From Pseudomonas oryzihabitans (GTDB lineage: Bacteria; Pseudomonadota; Gammaproteobacteria; Pseudomonadales; Pseudomonadaceae), in contig NZ_CP013987.1 in assembly GCF_001518815.1 (NCBI RefSeq), positions 1,157,001 through 1,221,000 on the forward strand: 64,000 nucleotides of DNA, read 5' to 3'. Shown here one piece after another: positions 9,352 to 22,826 of the stretch. Position 1 is the stretch's first letter; the number at the start of each line of letters is the position of its first letter. Below the pieces are notes generated by a model. It had not been told where the DNA came from. It did not search any database and saw only the letters and a program-made list of their open reading frames with translations. A program made the position numbers and the translations under genes.

Positions 9352-10374
9352 ATGCCGACAATGGGATGGATGCATCGCTGCCTGCAGAGCCTGGGGCTCG
9401 CGGCGGCGATGGGCGTGACGACCGGTGTCGTCGCGGGTGACTACGACACGGCACCGCTGACGCGCGACTTCATCGCCGAGATGAGTCAGAGTTACGGCTT
9501 CGCCCCGGAACAGCTGCAGGCGCTGTTCGGCGAGGTCGAGCGCAAGCAGGCCATTCTCGACGCCATCTCGCGACCGGCCGAGCGGGTCAAGCCCTGGAGC
9601 GAATACCGGCCCATCTTCATCACCGACCGTCGCATCGCTCAGGGCGTCGAGTTCTGGAAGGCCCACGAAGAGGCGCTGGCCCGTGCCGAGCGCGAGTACG
9701 ACGTACCGGCCCAGTTCATCGTCGCCATTATCGGCGTGGAAACCTTCTATGGGCGCAACACCGGTAACTACCGGGTGCTGGATGCGCTCTCGACGCTGGC
9801 CTTCGATTATCCGCCGCGTGCACCTTTCTTCCGCAGCCAGCTGCGGGAATTCCTGTTGCTCGCCCGCGAACAGCAGGTCGATCCCCTCAGTCTCACCGGC
9901 TCCTATGCCGGTGCCATGGGGCTGCCGCAATTCATGCCGGGCAGCTTCCGCGCCTATGCGGTGGATTTCGACGGCGACGGCCACATCAACATCTGGTCCG
10001 ACCCCACCGATGCCATCGGCAGCGTGGCCAACTACTTCAAGCGCCACGGCTGGTCCGGCCGCGGGCCTACTGCCATCCGTGCCCAGGTCAGCGGTGACCG
10101 GGTGGAGGAGGGCGTGGTGGCCGGGATCGAGCCGGTCAAGAGCGTCGCCGAGTTGCGCGCCCTGGGCTGGAACGCCCAAGACCCTGCCCTGCGTGACGAT
10201 TTGCGTGTAACCTCGTTCCGCCTCGACGGAGACAAGGGACCGGAGTACTGGATGGGCCTGCCCAATTTCTACGCCATTACCCGATACAACCGCAGCGTCA
10301 TGTACGCCATGGCGGTGACCGATCTGGCGACCGCCATTGCCGAGCGCCATGCCGCGGAGGGTGCCAAGCCGTGA
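9352..10374 (+). CDS. sltB1: Soluble lytic murein transglycosylase B (SltB1/MltB family)
   Basis: Cleaves the MurNAc-GlcNAc bond in peptidoglycan with formation of the 1,6-anhydro ring. The 340-residue protein has the MltB-family catalytic glutamate in IIGVETFYGRNTG, followed by GSYAGAMGLPQFMPGSFRAYAVD and the Asp-rich DFDGDGHINIW loop. The N-terminus is a signal peptide (ending near GVVAG) without a lipobox, which fits the soluble SltB1 of Pseudomonas rather than the lipoprotein MltB of E. coli. It follows rodA by 20 bp and its TGA overlaps the rlpA start. Confidence 0.92.
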   Translation: MPTMGWMHRCLQSLGLAAAMGVTTGVVAGDYDTAPLTRDFIAEMSQSYGFAPEQLQALFGEVERKQAILDAISRPAERVKPWSEYRPIFITDRRIAQGVEFWKAHEEALARAEREYDVPAQFIVAIIGVETFYGRNTGNYRVLDALSTLAFDYPPRAPFFRSQLREFLLLAREQQVDPLSLTGSYAGAMGLPQFMPGSFRAYAVDFDGDGHINIWSDPTDAIGSVANYFKRHGWSGRGPTAIRAQVSGDRVEEGVVAGIEPVKSVAELRALGWNAQDPALRDDLRVTSFRLDGDKGPEYWMGLPNFYAITRYNRSVMYAMAVTDLATAIAERHAAEGAKP

Positions 10375-11363
10375 TGCGTCTGACTGCCATGGCGCGCCTG
10401 GCCGGCTGCCTGGGCCTCGGCCTGCTGCTGGTGAGCTGCTCCAGCCAGGCGCCCAAGCCGACCAGCAAGGGCGTGGCCGGGCCGGGCGGCTACCTGCGTC
10501 CGCACCGTGACGGCGCACCCTGGTGGGACGTGGACGTCAGCCGCATTCCCGATGCCGTGCCCATGCCCTACAACGGGCCGCTGAAGAACAACCCCTACAC
10601 CGTGTTGGGCAAGACCTACTTCCCGCTGACCGACTCGCGCAACTACCGCGCGACCGGTACGGCTTCCTGGTATGGCACCAAGTTCCACGGCCAGGCCACC
10701 GCCAACGGCGAGACCTACGACCTCTATGGCATGACCGCCGCGCACAAGACCCTGCCGCTGCCCAGCTATGTACGGGTCACCAACCTGGACAATGGCCGCA
10801 GCGTCATCCTGCGCGTCAACGACCGCGGTCCCTTCTACTCCGACCGGGTCATCGATCTGTCCTTCGCCGCTGCCAAGAAGCTCGGCTACGCCGAGATCGG
10901 TACCGCACGGGTCAGCGTCGAGGGTATCGATCCGCAGCAGTACTGGGCCCAGCGCGGTCAGGCGGTGCCCATGGTGCTGGCGCAGCCGCGCCAGGCGCCG
11001 GTGGCCCAGAAAACCACCGAGACGCAGACCTTCGGCGCCATCGAGACCTATACGCCACCAGTCAACCAGCACGCCGAGCCGGTGACCCCGGCCGTCGTCG
11101 ACGCAAAAAAAAACGTTTCTGTCCCAGCCGCTGGGCTCTATCTGCAGGTGGCGGCCTTCGCCAATCCGGACGCTGCGGAACTGCTCAAGGACAAGCTCAG
11201 CGACCTGACCGGTGCCCCGGTGTTCATCAGTTCGACGGTGCGCAACCAGCAGACCTTGCATCGGGTCCGTCTCGGACCGGTCCAGCCGGCTGAGGTCGCC
11301 CAGCTCCAGAACAGCGTACGCGTGGCCCGGCTGGGTCAGGCGTCTCTCGTGCAACCGGATTGA
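10374..11363 (+). CDS. rlpA: Septal ring lytic transglycosylase RlpA, lipoprotein
   Basis: In Pseudomonas RlpA is a lytic transglycosylase acting on naked glycan at the septum. The 329 residues have a lipobox (LLLVSC, Cys near residue 21), a double-psi beta-barrel from about 95 to 185 (ATGTASWYG, ANGETYD, VNDRGPF) and a SPOR domain in the last 75 residues (GLYLQVAAFANPDAA). The two domains are joined by a low-complexity linker that contains a run of nine A at 11105-11113. The start may be the ATG at 10374 or the GTG one codon earlier; both overlap the sltB1 stop. Confidence 0.94.
   Translation: MRLTAMARLAGCLGLGLLLVSCSSQAPKPTSKGVAGPGGYLRPHRDGAPWWDVDVSRIPDAVPMPYNGPLKNNPYTVLGKTYFPLTDSRNYRATGTASWYGTKFHGQATANGETYDLYGMTAAHKTLPLPSYVRVTNLDNGRSVILRVNDRGPFYSDRVIDLSFAAAKKLGYAEIGTARVSVEGIDPQQYWAQRGQAVPMVLAQPRQAPVAQKTTETQTFGAIETYTPPVNQHAEPVTPAVVDAKKNVSVPAAGLYLQVAAFANPDAAELLKDKLSDLTGAPVFISSTVRNQQTLHRVRLGPVQPAEVAQLQNSVRVARLGQASLVQPD
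11105..11113 (+). repeat. Nine-A homopolymer in the rlpA linker
   Basis: Nine consecutive A lie inside a very GC-rich coding region. They are read GCA AAA AAA AAC (A244 K245 K246 N247) and sit exactly between the catalytic barrel and the SPOR domain. Runs of this kind are prone to polymerase slippage, and a one-base change here would remove the septum-targeting domain but leave the catalytic part intact. Confidence 0.9.
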
Positions 11364-11489
11364 AGCAAGGATGCTTCATGACGCCCAGTCGCCGCCCCCT
11401 GCCTTCGTGATCCGCCCCGTGCGGATCGAGGTGGGCCTGGTGTCCTGGGTCCGCTGCTCCTGCCACACCCCAACCTTTCAGAGATTCGG

Positions 11490-12650
11490 ATGACAATCGC
11501 AAAAATCGCTCGACGCCTGCTCCTCCTGGTAACGATCGCCTGTGTCCCGGCCGTCTGGGCGGCCGAGACAATGGTCCCGGCAGCGCCCCAGCTGGCCGCC
11601 AAGGCCTGGATTCTCATGGATGCCAACAGCGGCGCCGTGCTCACCGAATCCAATTCCGACCAGCGCCTGCCGCCGGCCAGCCTGACCAAGCTGATGACCG
11701 CCTATATCGCCACCCTGGAAATCGACCGGGGGCGCATCAAGGAATCCGACATGGTCACCGTCAGCGAGCACGCCTGGCGTACCGGCGGTTCGCGGATGTT
11801 CATCAAGGTCGGTACCCAGGTGTCGGTCGGTGACCTGCTGCACGGCATCATTATCCAGTCCGGCAACGACGCCAGCGTCGCCCTGGCCGAGCACATCGCC
11901 GGCAGTGAAGACGCCTTCGCGGACATGATGAATACCACCGCGCAGAAGCTGGGCATGCAGAATACCCACTTCATGGACGCGACCGGTCTGCCGGACCCGA
12001 ACCACTATTCCTCGGCCCATGACATGGCCATCCTGGCGCGCGCCATCATCAATGCCGATGCCCAGCACTACGCCATCTACTCCCAGAAGGAATTCTTCTG
12101 GAACAACATCAAGCAGCCCAACCGCAACCTGCTGCTGTGGCGCGACAAGACCGTCGACGGCCTGAAGACCGGCCACACCGACGAAGCCGGCTACTGCCTG
12201 GTGGCTTCGGCCGTACGCGACGGCATGCGCCTGGTCGCCGTGGTGTTCGGCACCAACAGCGAACAGGCCCGCGCCGCCGAGACCCAGAAGCTGCTGACCT
12301 ACGGCTTCCGCTTCTTCGAGACCCAGTCCTTCTACAAGAAGGGCACCGAGCTGGCCAAGGCGCCGGTCTGGAAGGGCGACGCTCGTGAGGTCCAGGCCGG
12401 TCTGGCCAATGACCTGACCATGACCCTGCCGCGTGGCCAGGCCAAGAAGCTGCATGCCGAGATGGTGCTCAATCCGCAGCTGACCGCTCCCATCGCCCAG
12501 GGCCAGGTGATCGGCAAGGTCGAGGTGAAGCTGGATGACAAGGTGGTGCACACCGCCGACCTGGTCGCCTTGCAGCCGGTCGAGGAGGGTGGCCTCTTCC
12601 GTCGCCTGTGGGATAGCATTCGCCTGTTCTTCTACGGATTGTTCAACTGA
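11490..12650 (+). CDS. dacA: D-alanyl-D-alanine carboxypeptidase (PBP5/6 type)
   Basis: Removes the terminal D-Ala from peptidoglycan stem peptides. The 386-residue protein has a signal peptide (cleavage near VWA-AE), the S64-L-T-K67 active site, S124-G-N and K226-T-G, then the C-terminal beta domain. It ends in an amphipathic membrane-anchoring helix ([18 protein letters not shown]). It follows rlpA by 126 bp, a gap with small dyads at 11362-11377 and 11409-11427 but no T-tract. It is called dacC in some Pseudomonas annotations. A terminator follows immediately. Confidence 0.95.
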   Translation: MTIAKIARRLLLLVTIACVPAVWAAETMVPAAPQLAAKAWILMDANSGAVLTESNSDQRLPPASLTKLMTAYIATLEIDRGRIKESDMVTVSEHAWRTGGSRMFIKVGTQVSVGDLLHGIIIQSGNDASVALAEHIAGSEDAFADMMNTTAQKLGMQNTHFMDATGLPDPNHYSSAHDMAILARAIINADAQHYAIYSQKEFFWNNIKQPNRNLLLWRDKTVDGLKTGHTDEAGYCLVASAVRDGMRLVAVVFGTNSEQARAAETQKLLTYGFRFFETQSFYKKGTELAKAPVWKGDAREVQAGLANDLTMTLPRGQAKKLHAEMVLNPQLTAPIAQGQVIGKVEVKLDDKVVHTADLVALQPVEEGGLFRRLWDSIRLFFYGLFN

Positions 12651-12663
12651 TCCGTTGTTCTGG

Positions 12664-12687
12664 AAAGGCCCGCGCTCGCGGGCCTTT
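12664..12687 (+). terminator. Intrinsic terminator or attenuator after dacA
   Basis: A 7-bp GC stem (GGCCCGC 67-73 with GCGGGCC 78-84 of this hundred) is bracketed by AAA and TTT. The T-tract is short, so read-through into the DUF493-lipB-lipA genes is plausible. Confidence 0.6.
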
Positions 12688-12723
12688 CGCCCCCTGCCGA
12701 CAGCGGTCGGCCTGGAAGTCCGC

Positions 12724-12999
12724 ATGACCGAAGACGTACAACCCCCCAAGATCGAATTTCCCTGCCCGCGTTACCCCATCAAGGTGATCGGTGATGCCGC
12801 TGCCGATTTCGCCGAGCTGGTGCTCGATACCGTCCAGCGCCATGCGCCGGATCTCGACCGTGGCACCCTGGTGACCCGCGATAGCCGCAATGGTCGCTTC
12901 CTGTCGGTGCAGGTACTGATCACCGCTACCGGCGTGGATCAGCTGCAGGCCATTCATCAGGATCTGCGCGCCACCGGCCGCGTACACATGGTGATCTGA
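12724..12999 (+). CDS. ybeD: DUF493 (YbeD) family protein
   Basis: Small 91-residue protein of the YbeD/DUF493 family, a ferredoxin-like ACT-type fold of unconfirmed function that is nearly always encoded between dacA and lipB. Recognisable segments are [14 protein letters not shown] at the N-terminus and the closing GRVHMVI. The ATG at 12724 is the only start giving the family length. Its stop overlaps the lipB ATG by one base (TGATG), which suggests translational coupling and a link to lipoate metabolism. Confidence 0.9.
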   Translation: MTEDVQPPKIEFPCPRYPIKVIGDAAADFAELVLDTVQRHAPDLDRGTLVTRDSRNGRFLSVQVLITATGVDQLQAIHQDLRATGRVHMVI

Positions 13000-13655
13000 T
13001 GACCATTCCCGCCCCGGCAAGCCTGGGCGTGCGCCGCTGGGGCCTGCGGCCCTACGAGGCGACCCTGGAGGCCATGCGCCGCTTCACCGATGAGCGCAGC
13101 GCCCAGACGGTCGATGAACTCTGGCTGCTCCAGCACCCCGCGGTCTTCACCCAGGGTCAGGCCGGCAAGCCCGAGCATCTGCTCGCCGTGGGCGACATTC
13201 CGGTGGTGCAGGTCGATCGTGGCGGCCAGGTCACGTACCATGGTCCCGGTCAGCTCATCGCCTATGTGCTGCTGGATGTTCGCCGCAAGGGCCTGGGCGT
13301 GAGAGAATTGGTCAGCGCCATGGAAGACAGCCTGATCGCGCTGCTCGCCGATTGGGGTGTGCAGGCCGAGGCCCGGGCCGATGCGCCGGGTGTCTATGTG
13401 GACGGCGCCAAGATCGCCTCGCTGGGGCTGCGCATCCGTAATGGGCGTTCCTTCCACGGACTGGCGCTCAACGTTGACATGGATCTGGCGCCCTTCCGCC
13501 GGATCAACCCCTGCGGTTATGCCGGCCTGGCCATGACCCAGCTCCGCGATCTGGTGACCGGGCCACTAGCTTTCGACGACGTCCGCGAGTCTCTGGTCCG
13601 TCACCTGAGTCTGCGCCTGGGCTACCCCGAACCGATCACCCTGGAATCGGATTGA
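12999..13655 (+). CDS. lipB: Octanoyl-[acyl-carrier-protein] transferase
   Basis: Moves the octanoyl group from acyl carrier protein to the lipoyl domains of 2-oxoacid dehydrogenases and GcvH, through a cysteine thioester. The 218-residue protein shows [12 protein letters not shown], the catalytic K138 in [12 protein letters not shown] and C172 in NPCGYAGL. lipA follows one base after its stop, completing the lipoate pair. Confidence 0.97.
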   Translation: MTIPAPASLGVRRWGLRPYEATLEAMRRFTDERSAQTVDELWLLQHPAVFTQGQAGKPEHLLAVGDIPVVQVDRGGQVTYHGPGQLIAYVLLDVRRKGLGVRELVSAMEDSLIALLADWGVQAEARADAPGVYVDGAKIASLGLRIRNGRSFHGLALNVDMDLAPFRRINPCGYAGLAMTQLRDLVTGPLAFDDVRESLVRHLSLRLGYPEPITLESD

Positions 13656-13656
13656 C

Positions 13657-14658
13657 ATGACCAATACAGTACAAGACAGCGTCCAGACCCTTACCCCGCC
13701 CGCCCGCCCCAACAAGGTGGAAGCCGGCGTCAAGCTGCGCGGTGCCGAGAAGGTCGCGCGTATCCCGGTAAAGATCATTCCTACCGAGGAGCTGCCGCGT
13801 AAGCCGGACTGGATCCGCGTGCGCATCCCGGTTACCCCCGAGGTCGAGCGCATCAAGCAACTGCTGCGCAAGCACAAGTTGCACAGCGTCTGCGAAGAGG
13901 CCTCTTGCCCAAACCTGGGCGAGTGCTTCTCCGGCGGCACCGCCACCTTCATGATCATGGGTGACATCTGCACCCGTCGCTGCCCCTTCTGTGACGTCGG
14001 CCACGGCCGGCCGAAGCCGCTGGACGTGGACGAGCCGAAGAACCTGGCAGTGGCCATCGCCGATCTGGGCCTTAAGTACGTGGTGATCACCTCGGTGGAC
14101 CGCGACGACCTGCGTGACGGCGGTGCCCAGCACTTCGTCGACTGCCTGCGCGAGATCCGCAAGCTCACGCCCGGCATCCAGCTGGAGACCCTGGTACCCG
14201 ACTATCGCGGCCGCATGGACGTCGCCCTGGCGATCACCGAGCAGGAGCCGCCGGATGTCTTCAACCACAACCTGGAGACCGTCCCGCGCCTGTACAAGGC
14301 CGCGCGCCCCGGTTCGGACTTCGAGTGGTCGCTGGACCTGCTGCAGAACTTCAAGAAGCGCGTGCCCCACGTGCCGACCAAGTCCGGCCTGATGCTGGGC
14401 CTGGGCGAGACCGACGAGGAAGTCATCGAGGTCATGCAGCGCATGCGCGAGCACGAGATCGACATGCTGACCCTCGGCCAGTACCTGCAGCCCTCGCGCA
14501 ACCATCTGCCGGTGCAGCGCTTCGTCCACCCGGATACCTTCGCCTGGTTTGCCGAGGAAGGCGCCAGGATGGGCTTCAAGAACGTCGCTTCCGGTCCGCT
14601 GGTGCGCTCGTCCTACCACGCCGACCAGCAGGCGCACGGCGCCAAGAAGATTAGCTGA
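13657..14658 (+). CDS. lipA: Lipoyl synthase, radical SAM
   Basis: Inserts two sulfur atoms into the octanoyl chain on lipoyl domains. The 333 residues contain both iron-sulfur sites: the auxiliary cluster cysteines in [12 protein letters not shown] and the radical-SAM cysteines in [13 protein letters not shown]. The C-terminal RSSYHAD motif supplies the serine ligand. It lies directly after lipB and is followed by a strong terminator, so it ends the dacA-lipA transcript. Confidence 0.97.
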   Translation: MTNTVQDSVQTLTPPARPNKVEAGVKLRGAEKVARIPVKIIPTEELPRKPDWIRVRIPVTPEVERIKQLLRKHKLHSVCEEASCPNLGECFSGGTATFMIMGDICTRRCPFCDVGHGRPKPLDVDEPKNLAVAIADLGLKYVVITSVDRDDLRDGGAQHFVDCLREIRKLTPGIQLETLVPDYRGRMDVALAITEQEPPDVFNHNLETVPRLYKAARPGSDFEWSLDLLQNFKKRVPHVPTKSGLMLGLGETDEEVIEVMQRMREHEIDMLTLGQYLQPSRNHLPVQRFVHPDTFAWFAEEGARMGFKNVASGPLVRSSYHADQQAHGAKKIS

Positions 14659-14675
14659 TCCTCGCGTCGTAATAG

Positions 14676-14703
14676 AAAAGGGCAGCCACTGGCTGCCCTT
14701 TTT
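14676..14703 (+). terminator. Intrinsic terminator after lipA
   Basis: A perfect 8-bp stem (GGGCAGCC 14680-14687 with GGCTGCCC 14691-14698), 3-base loop, four A before and five T after. It separates lipA from the converging pgm gene and would work in both directions. Confidence 0.88.
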
Positions 14704-14748
14704 CATGCTGGCTGCGCAGCCAATCCCTCACCGACCCGCTTTTAGCGT

Positions 14749-14780
14749 CCTCTCCCTGAGGGAGAGGGTTGGGGAGAGGG
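14749..14780. repeat. CTCTCCCT/AGGGAGAG dyad repeat
   Basis: A short intergenic palindrome (CTCTCCCTGAGGGAGAG and its flank GGTTGGGGAGAGGG) directly downstream of pgm. Related copies lie near 25768-25802 and 40335-40367. It has no coding capacity and probably belongs to the dispersed intergenic repeats common in pseudomonads. Confidence 0.6.
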
Positions 14781-14789
14781 CGCGCGCCA

Positions 14790-16454
<1,665 letters not shown>

Positions 16455-16612
16455 CTCGGGTTCCTTGGCTTGAATGGAGCCCGGGCGTTCGAGTACCCCG
16501 GGCGACGCGACTCGCGTTCGACCTTGGCGATCGCAGTTTGCTCATTGCGCCCGAGAGGCGATCCTCAGAATGCGGATTCGTGCACGCTGAGGCCGCCTGG
16601 CAGGGCAGGGTA

Positions 16613-17935
16613 TCAACCGCGCAATTTTTCCAGCAGCTGATGATTGGGATAGCCGTCTGCGGGCCAGCCCTGGGACTGCTGATAGGCGCGGATGGCCTTG
16701 CGGGTGTTGGCGCCGATGATGCCGTCGGCGCTGCCCGGGTCCAGGCCGAGCGCGGCCAGGCGCTGCTGCAGTTCGACGCGTTCGCTGCGGCTCAGCGGCA
16801 GGTCGTCGGTGGGCCAACTGCCAGCGATCTGGCCGGCGTCGCGATAGCGCTCCGAGAGCAGTGCCACGCCCAGGGCGTAGGAGCTGGAGTTGTTGTACCT
16901 GAGGATGGTGCGGAAGTTGTTGAACACCAGGAAGGCCGGACCGCGATGACCGGCAGGCAGTAGCAGTGAGGCGCTGTCGCTCGGCAGGGCCGCCGGTTGC
17001 GGCAGGCCGAGGCCCTGGACGCCTAGGGCGTTCCACTCGGCCAGGGTCTTGCGCACGCCCATGTCGGCCAGGCTGTAGTCGAAGTTGGTGGGCACCCGCA
17101 CCTCGTAGCCCCAGGGCTTGCCATCCTGCCAGCCGGAGGCCTTGAGGTAATTGGCGGTGGAGGCCAGGGCGTCGGCAGTGGAGCCCCAGATGTCGCGGCG
17201 ACCGTCGCCGTCGAAGTCCACCGCGTACTGGTCGTAGGTGGTGGGAATGAACTGAGTCTGGCCCATAGCGCCGGCCCAGGAGCCGATCATGCGGTCGGCG
17301 GTGACGTCGCCGTGCTGCAGGATGCCGAGGGCGGCGATGAGCTGGTCCTGGGCGAAGTCCGGGCGGCGACCTTCGTAGGCGAGGGTCGCCAGGGAGCGGA
17401 TGACGCCCTTGTTGCCCATGTTGTTGCCGTAGTTGCTCTCCATGCCCCAGAAGGCCACCAGACGCGCGGGCTCGATGCCGTAGCGGGCTTCCAGGGAGGC
17501 CAGCAACCCCGCTTGTTGAATGAGCAGGCTCTTGCCATTGCGCACGCGCAGCGGCGAGACGGCGGATTCCAGGTATTCCCAGACCGGCTTGGTGAATTCG
17601 GGCTGGCTGCGATCGGCGGCGATCACTGCCGGATCGGGCTCGACGCCGGCGAAGGCCTGGTCGAAGGTCGCTGCCGAGACGCCACGGCCCAGCGCCAGGG
17701 TACGGAAACGGCTACGCCACTGCTCGAAGCTCTCGTCCGGCTGGGGCATGGCCTCGGCCGCGTTGGCGGAGGCGTTCGCCACAGGGGCGGGACTGGGTGA
17801 GGTCGGAGAGGAGGACGCCGTGGTGGGCGCCGTCTGAGTCTGGGCGCAGGCGGCCAGGGCGGCGGTCAGCAGGGTGACCAGGGTTCCGGCGAGGAGGCCG
17901 CCGGTCTTGAATCCGCGGGTTTTCCCGAATTGCAT
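16613..17935 (-). CDS. Lipoprotein lytic murein transglycosylase (MltB-like, PG-binding)
   Basis: Second MltB-type lytic transglycosylase in the window. The 440 residues start with a lipoprotein signal (lipobox LAAC, Cys near residue 29), then a Pro/Ser/Thr-rich linker. The catalytic domain has the glutamate in FWGMESNYG plus GSWAGAMGQTQFIPTTYDQY and DFDGDGRRDIWG. The C-terminus is a peptidoglycan-binding domain 1 (QQRLAALGLDPGSADGIIGA). Unlike sltB1 it should be anchored in the outer membrane. It is transcribed away from arfA and towards pgm. Confidence 0.92.
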   Translation of the reverse strand: MQFGKTRGFKTGGLLAGTLVTLLTAALAACAQTQTAPTTASSSPTSPSPAPVANASANAAEAMPQPDESFEQWRSRFRTLALGRGVSAATFDQAFAGVEPDPAVIAADRSQPEFTKPVWEYLESAVSPLRVRNGKSLLIQQAGLLASLEARYGIEPARLVAFWGMESNYGNNMGNKGVIRSLATLAYEGRRPDFAQDQLIAALGILQHGDVTADRMIGSWAGAMGQTQFIPTTYDQYAVDFDGDGRRDIWGSTADALASTANYLKASGWQDGKPWGYEVRVPTNFDYSLADMGVRKTLAEWNALGVQGLGLPQPAALPSDSASLLLPAGHRGPAFLVFNNFRTILRYNNSSSYALGVALLSERYRDAGQIAGSWPTDDLPLSRSERVELQQRLAALGLDPGSADGIIGANTRKAIRAYQQSQGWPADGYPNHQLLEKLRG

Positions 17936-18008
17936 CTGTCTCCACCGGACGTCTAGGCAGGAAGCCTCACCTTAGCACGGCCCGGGTCCTGGCGTCTGGG
18001 CCTAGCTT

Positions 18009-18170
18009 TCAGGCGGCCAGAAAGACCGAAGCCTTCTCGTCTTGCAACGAGAAGGCTTCGCGGCGGTAGCTGCCTTTGCCCTTGGCGGGTCGCTCCTGGC
18101 GTGAGCGAAAACAGGGATCGCTGACGAGGACCTTGGCCTTGTTGGGGCCGCGGCTGTATTTCTTGGCCAT
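18009..18170 (-). CDS. arfA: Alternative ribosome-rescue factor A
   Basis: Rescues ribosomes stalled on mRNAs that lack a stop codon, recruiting release factor 2 when tmRNA fails. The 53-residue reading has the ArfA core: a basic N-terminus (MAKKYSRGPNKAK), DPCFRSRQE and the KGKGSYRR patch that enters the mRNA channel. I took the ATG at 18168-18170 because it gives this core and has a GGAG site nine bases upstream; a start at 18215 adds unrelated residues. The coding end contains a perfect 14-bp hairpin, as in arfA genes that make truncated, nonstop messages. It lies just downstream of holA. Confidence 0.88.
   Translation of the reverse strand: MAKKYSRGPNKAKVLVSDPCFRSRQERPAKGKGSYRREAFSLQDEKASVFLAA
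18027..18060 (-). promoter_or_regulatory. arfA internal hairpin (RNase III/terminator type)
   Basis: CGAAGCCTTCTCGT (18027-18040) and ACGAGAAGGCTTCG (18047-18060) are perfect 14-base complements around a 6-base loop, inside the last third of arfA and before its stop codon. In E. coli the equivalent hairpin is cut by RNase III or terminates transcription, so that arfA mRNA lacks a stop codon and its product is made only when trans-translation is failing. The encoded residues at the hairpin are EAFSLQDEKASVF. Confidence 0.85.
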
Positions 18171-18253
18171 GCGTGCGTACTCCGAAGGAGGGATGTCACC
18201 CCTTGATGGGGGCATGCCAGTCTATTGCAAGGGCCGGGGATTACAAGGAGCGG

Positions 18254-19297
18254 CTATGGCGAGGGCTTGGTCAGCGTCAGCCGCTTGCCAGCAAGCATCA
18301 GGGCGAGGCTGGCGAGGGTCAGCCAGACATCGCCAGGTGCCTGTCCCTTGATCTGTTCGTCGGCGACCTGGGCGTCCCGCAGCAGGGCTTCCAGACGACG
18401 TGCGCCCTGGCGCTGCAGGGCCCGACTGACCAGGGGACGGCGCTTGTCCCACACCGGCGGCTTCACCTGGGTGAAGGCGCGCTCCAGGGGCGTGCCGCTT
18501 TCCTGCAGGTAGGCCAGGTTGGCCAGCAGGCGTAGTTCGCGGGCCAGGGCCCAGAGCACCACGGCCGCTTCCACGCCTTCACCGCGCAGGCCTTCGAGGA
18601 TGCGCACTGCATGCTCGGCATCACCGGCCAGGGCAGCGTCGAGCAGGCCGAAGACGTCGTAGCGGGCGCTGTCGGCCACCGTGGCGCGTACCGTCTCGGC
18701 GTCCACCTGGGAGCCCTCGGTGAGCAGGCGGAGCTTTTCGATTTCCTGGGCAGCGGCCAATAGATTGCCTTCCACCCGCTCGGCGATCAGCTCGACGGCT
18801 TCAGGGGTAGCGGCCAGGCCCAGACGCGACAGACGCTGGTTGATCCACTGCGGCAACTGCGCCAGTTCCACCGGCCAGATCTGCACGAATTGCGCCTGCT
18901 CGTGCTCCAGCAGGGCCTTGGCCCACTTGGTCTTCTGGGCCGCGGCATCGAGCCGCGGCAGACTGATCAGCAGCAGGGTGTCTTCGGCGGGGCGGGCCAG
19001 GTAGTCGAGCAGGGCGGCGGAACCCTTGTCGCCGGGCTTGCCGGTGGGCAGGCGCAATTCGAGGATGCGTTTCTGGGCGAACAGCGAAAGGCTGGCGCCG
19101 GCCTCGTAGAGACGGCCCCAGTCGAACCCGGCATCGACGTCGAAGACCTCGCGTTCGTCGAAACCCTGGGCGCGGGCCGCGCCACGAATGGCGTCGCTGG
19201 CTTCCTGGCAGAGCAGGGGCTCATCGCCGCTGACGGCATAGACGGCGGCCAGCGAGCCCTGGAGCTGCTTGCCCAGCTGGTTGGCGTTGAGTTTCAT
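18254..19297 (-). CDS. holA: DNA polymerase III subunit delta
   Basis: Clamp-loader subunit that opens the beta clamp. The 347-residue protein begins MKLNANQLGKQL and continues VYAVSGDEPLLCQEA, the usual Pseudomonas HolA N-terminus. The middle shows LLISLPRLD and the GNLLAAAQEIEKL segment of the AAA+ fold. An upstream ATG at 19315 adds six residues and is less likely. It follows lptE and leuS, all read in the same direction with gaps of 48 and 25 bp, the standard leuS-lptE-holA operon. Confidence 0.96.
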   Translation of the reverse strand: MKLNANQLGKQLQGSLAAVYAVSGDEPLLCQEASDAIRGAARAQGFDEREVFDVDAGFDWGRLYEAGASLSLFAQKRILELRLPTGKPGDKGSAALLDYLARPAEDTLLLISLPRLDAAAQKTKWAKALLEHEQAQFVQIWPVELAQLPQWINQRLSRLGLAATPEAVELIAERVEGNLLAAAQEIEKLRLLTEGSQVDAETVRATVADSARYDVFGLLDAALAGDAEHAVRILEGLRGEGVEAAVVLWALARELRLLANLAYLQESGTPLERAFTQVKPPVWDKRRPLVSRALQRQGARRLEALLRDAQVADEQIKGQAPGDVWLTLASLALMLAGKRLTLTKPSP

Positions 19298-19345
19298 GGT
19301 GAACCGGGATGGCAAACCGGAGCCTTGCGGCTCCGGGTGCGGCGC

Positions 19346-19960
19346 TTAGCGCGCAGGGGTGGGGATTTCGATGGGCGACTGCTGCGGCGGGGCGGACTCG
19401 CGGGCGCGGCGGTCGGCTTCGGCCTTGGCGGCGGCGCGGGCGTCGGCGTCGCGTTGCAGCTTGTCCAGACGCTCGGGCGTCAGGGCCTGCAGGCGAGCGG
19501 CCAGCTGCTGCACCAATTCGCGGCGCATCTCGCGGCGCAGCTGATCCTTCTGCTGTTCGGAACCGACGATGTTGTTCTGGTCGGTCACGTAATAGCGCTG
19601 GGTTTCCAGGTAGTCGCTGACCAGCACCGCCTGGTTCTTGCCGACGATGGTGTAGGGCTGACGGGTAGTCAGCTCCACTTCGGCACTGCGGGCGCCGCTG
19701 GTGTAGCTGGCCGTGCGCTCGCTCTGGGCTTCGCCACCCAGATCCAGGGTGTAGGGCGCACCCGAGGTGATCCGGACATGGGCGTCTTCGAGCATGTCGC
19801 GCACGTCCTTGACGGTCTGGCCGTAGGCGTCGCGCGCCGTCAGGTTCAGCTCGTTCACGGTCAGGCGCGTTTCACCGGTGCCGCGCAGCTGGAAGCCGCA
19901 GGCCGTCAGCAAGGTCGCCAGGCCGACTACCGCAAGGCCGGGGAGAATCCGTTTCTTCAT
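19346..19960 (-). CDS. lptE: LPS-assembly lipoprotein LptE
   Basis: Outer-membrane lipoprotein that plugs LptD and helps insert lipopolysaccharide. The 204 residues carry a lipobox (LLTAC, Cys near 21) followed by GFQLRGTG, the family hallmark, then the compact alpha/beta domain with QAVLVSDYLETQRYYV. The C-terminal 50 residues form a charged helix and a Pro-rich tail, as in other pseudomonads. Expressed between leuS and holA. Confidence 0.95.
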   Translation of the reverse strand: MKKRILPGLAVVGLATLLTACGFQLRGTGETRLTVNELNLTARDAYGQTVKDVRDMLEDAHVRITSGAPYTLDLGGEAQSERTASYTSGARSAEVELTTRQPYTIVGKNQAVLVSDYLETQRYYVTDQNNIVGSEQQKDQLRREMRRELVQQLAARLQALTPERLDKLQRDADARAAAKAEADRRARESAPPQQSPIEIPTPAR

Positions 19961-19985
19961 CTGTTGTCTGCTCCGTTCGCGTGTC

Positions 19986-22802
<2,817 letters not shown>

Positions 22803-22826
22803 TTATCCGGGAGGATGATCGCCATC

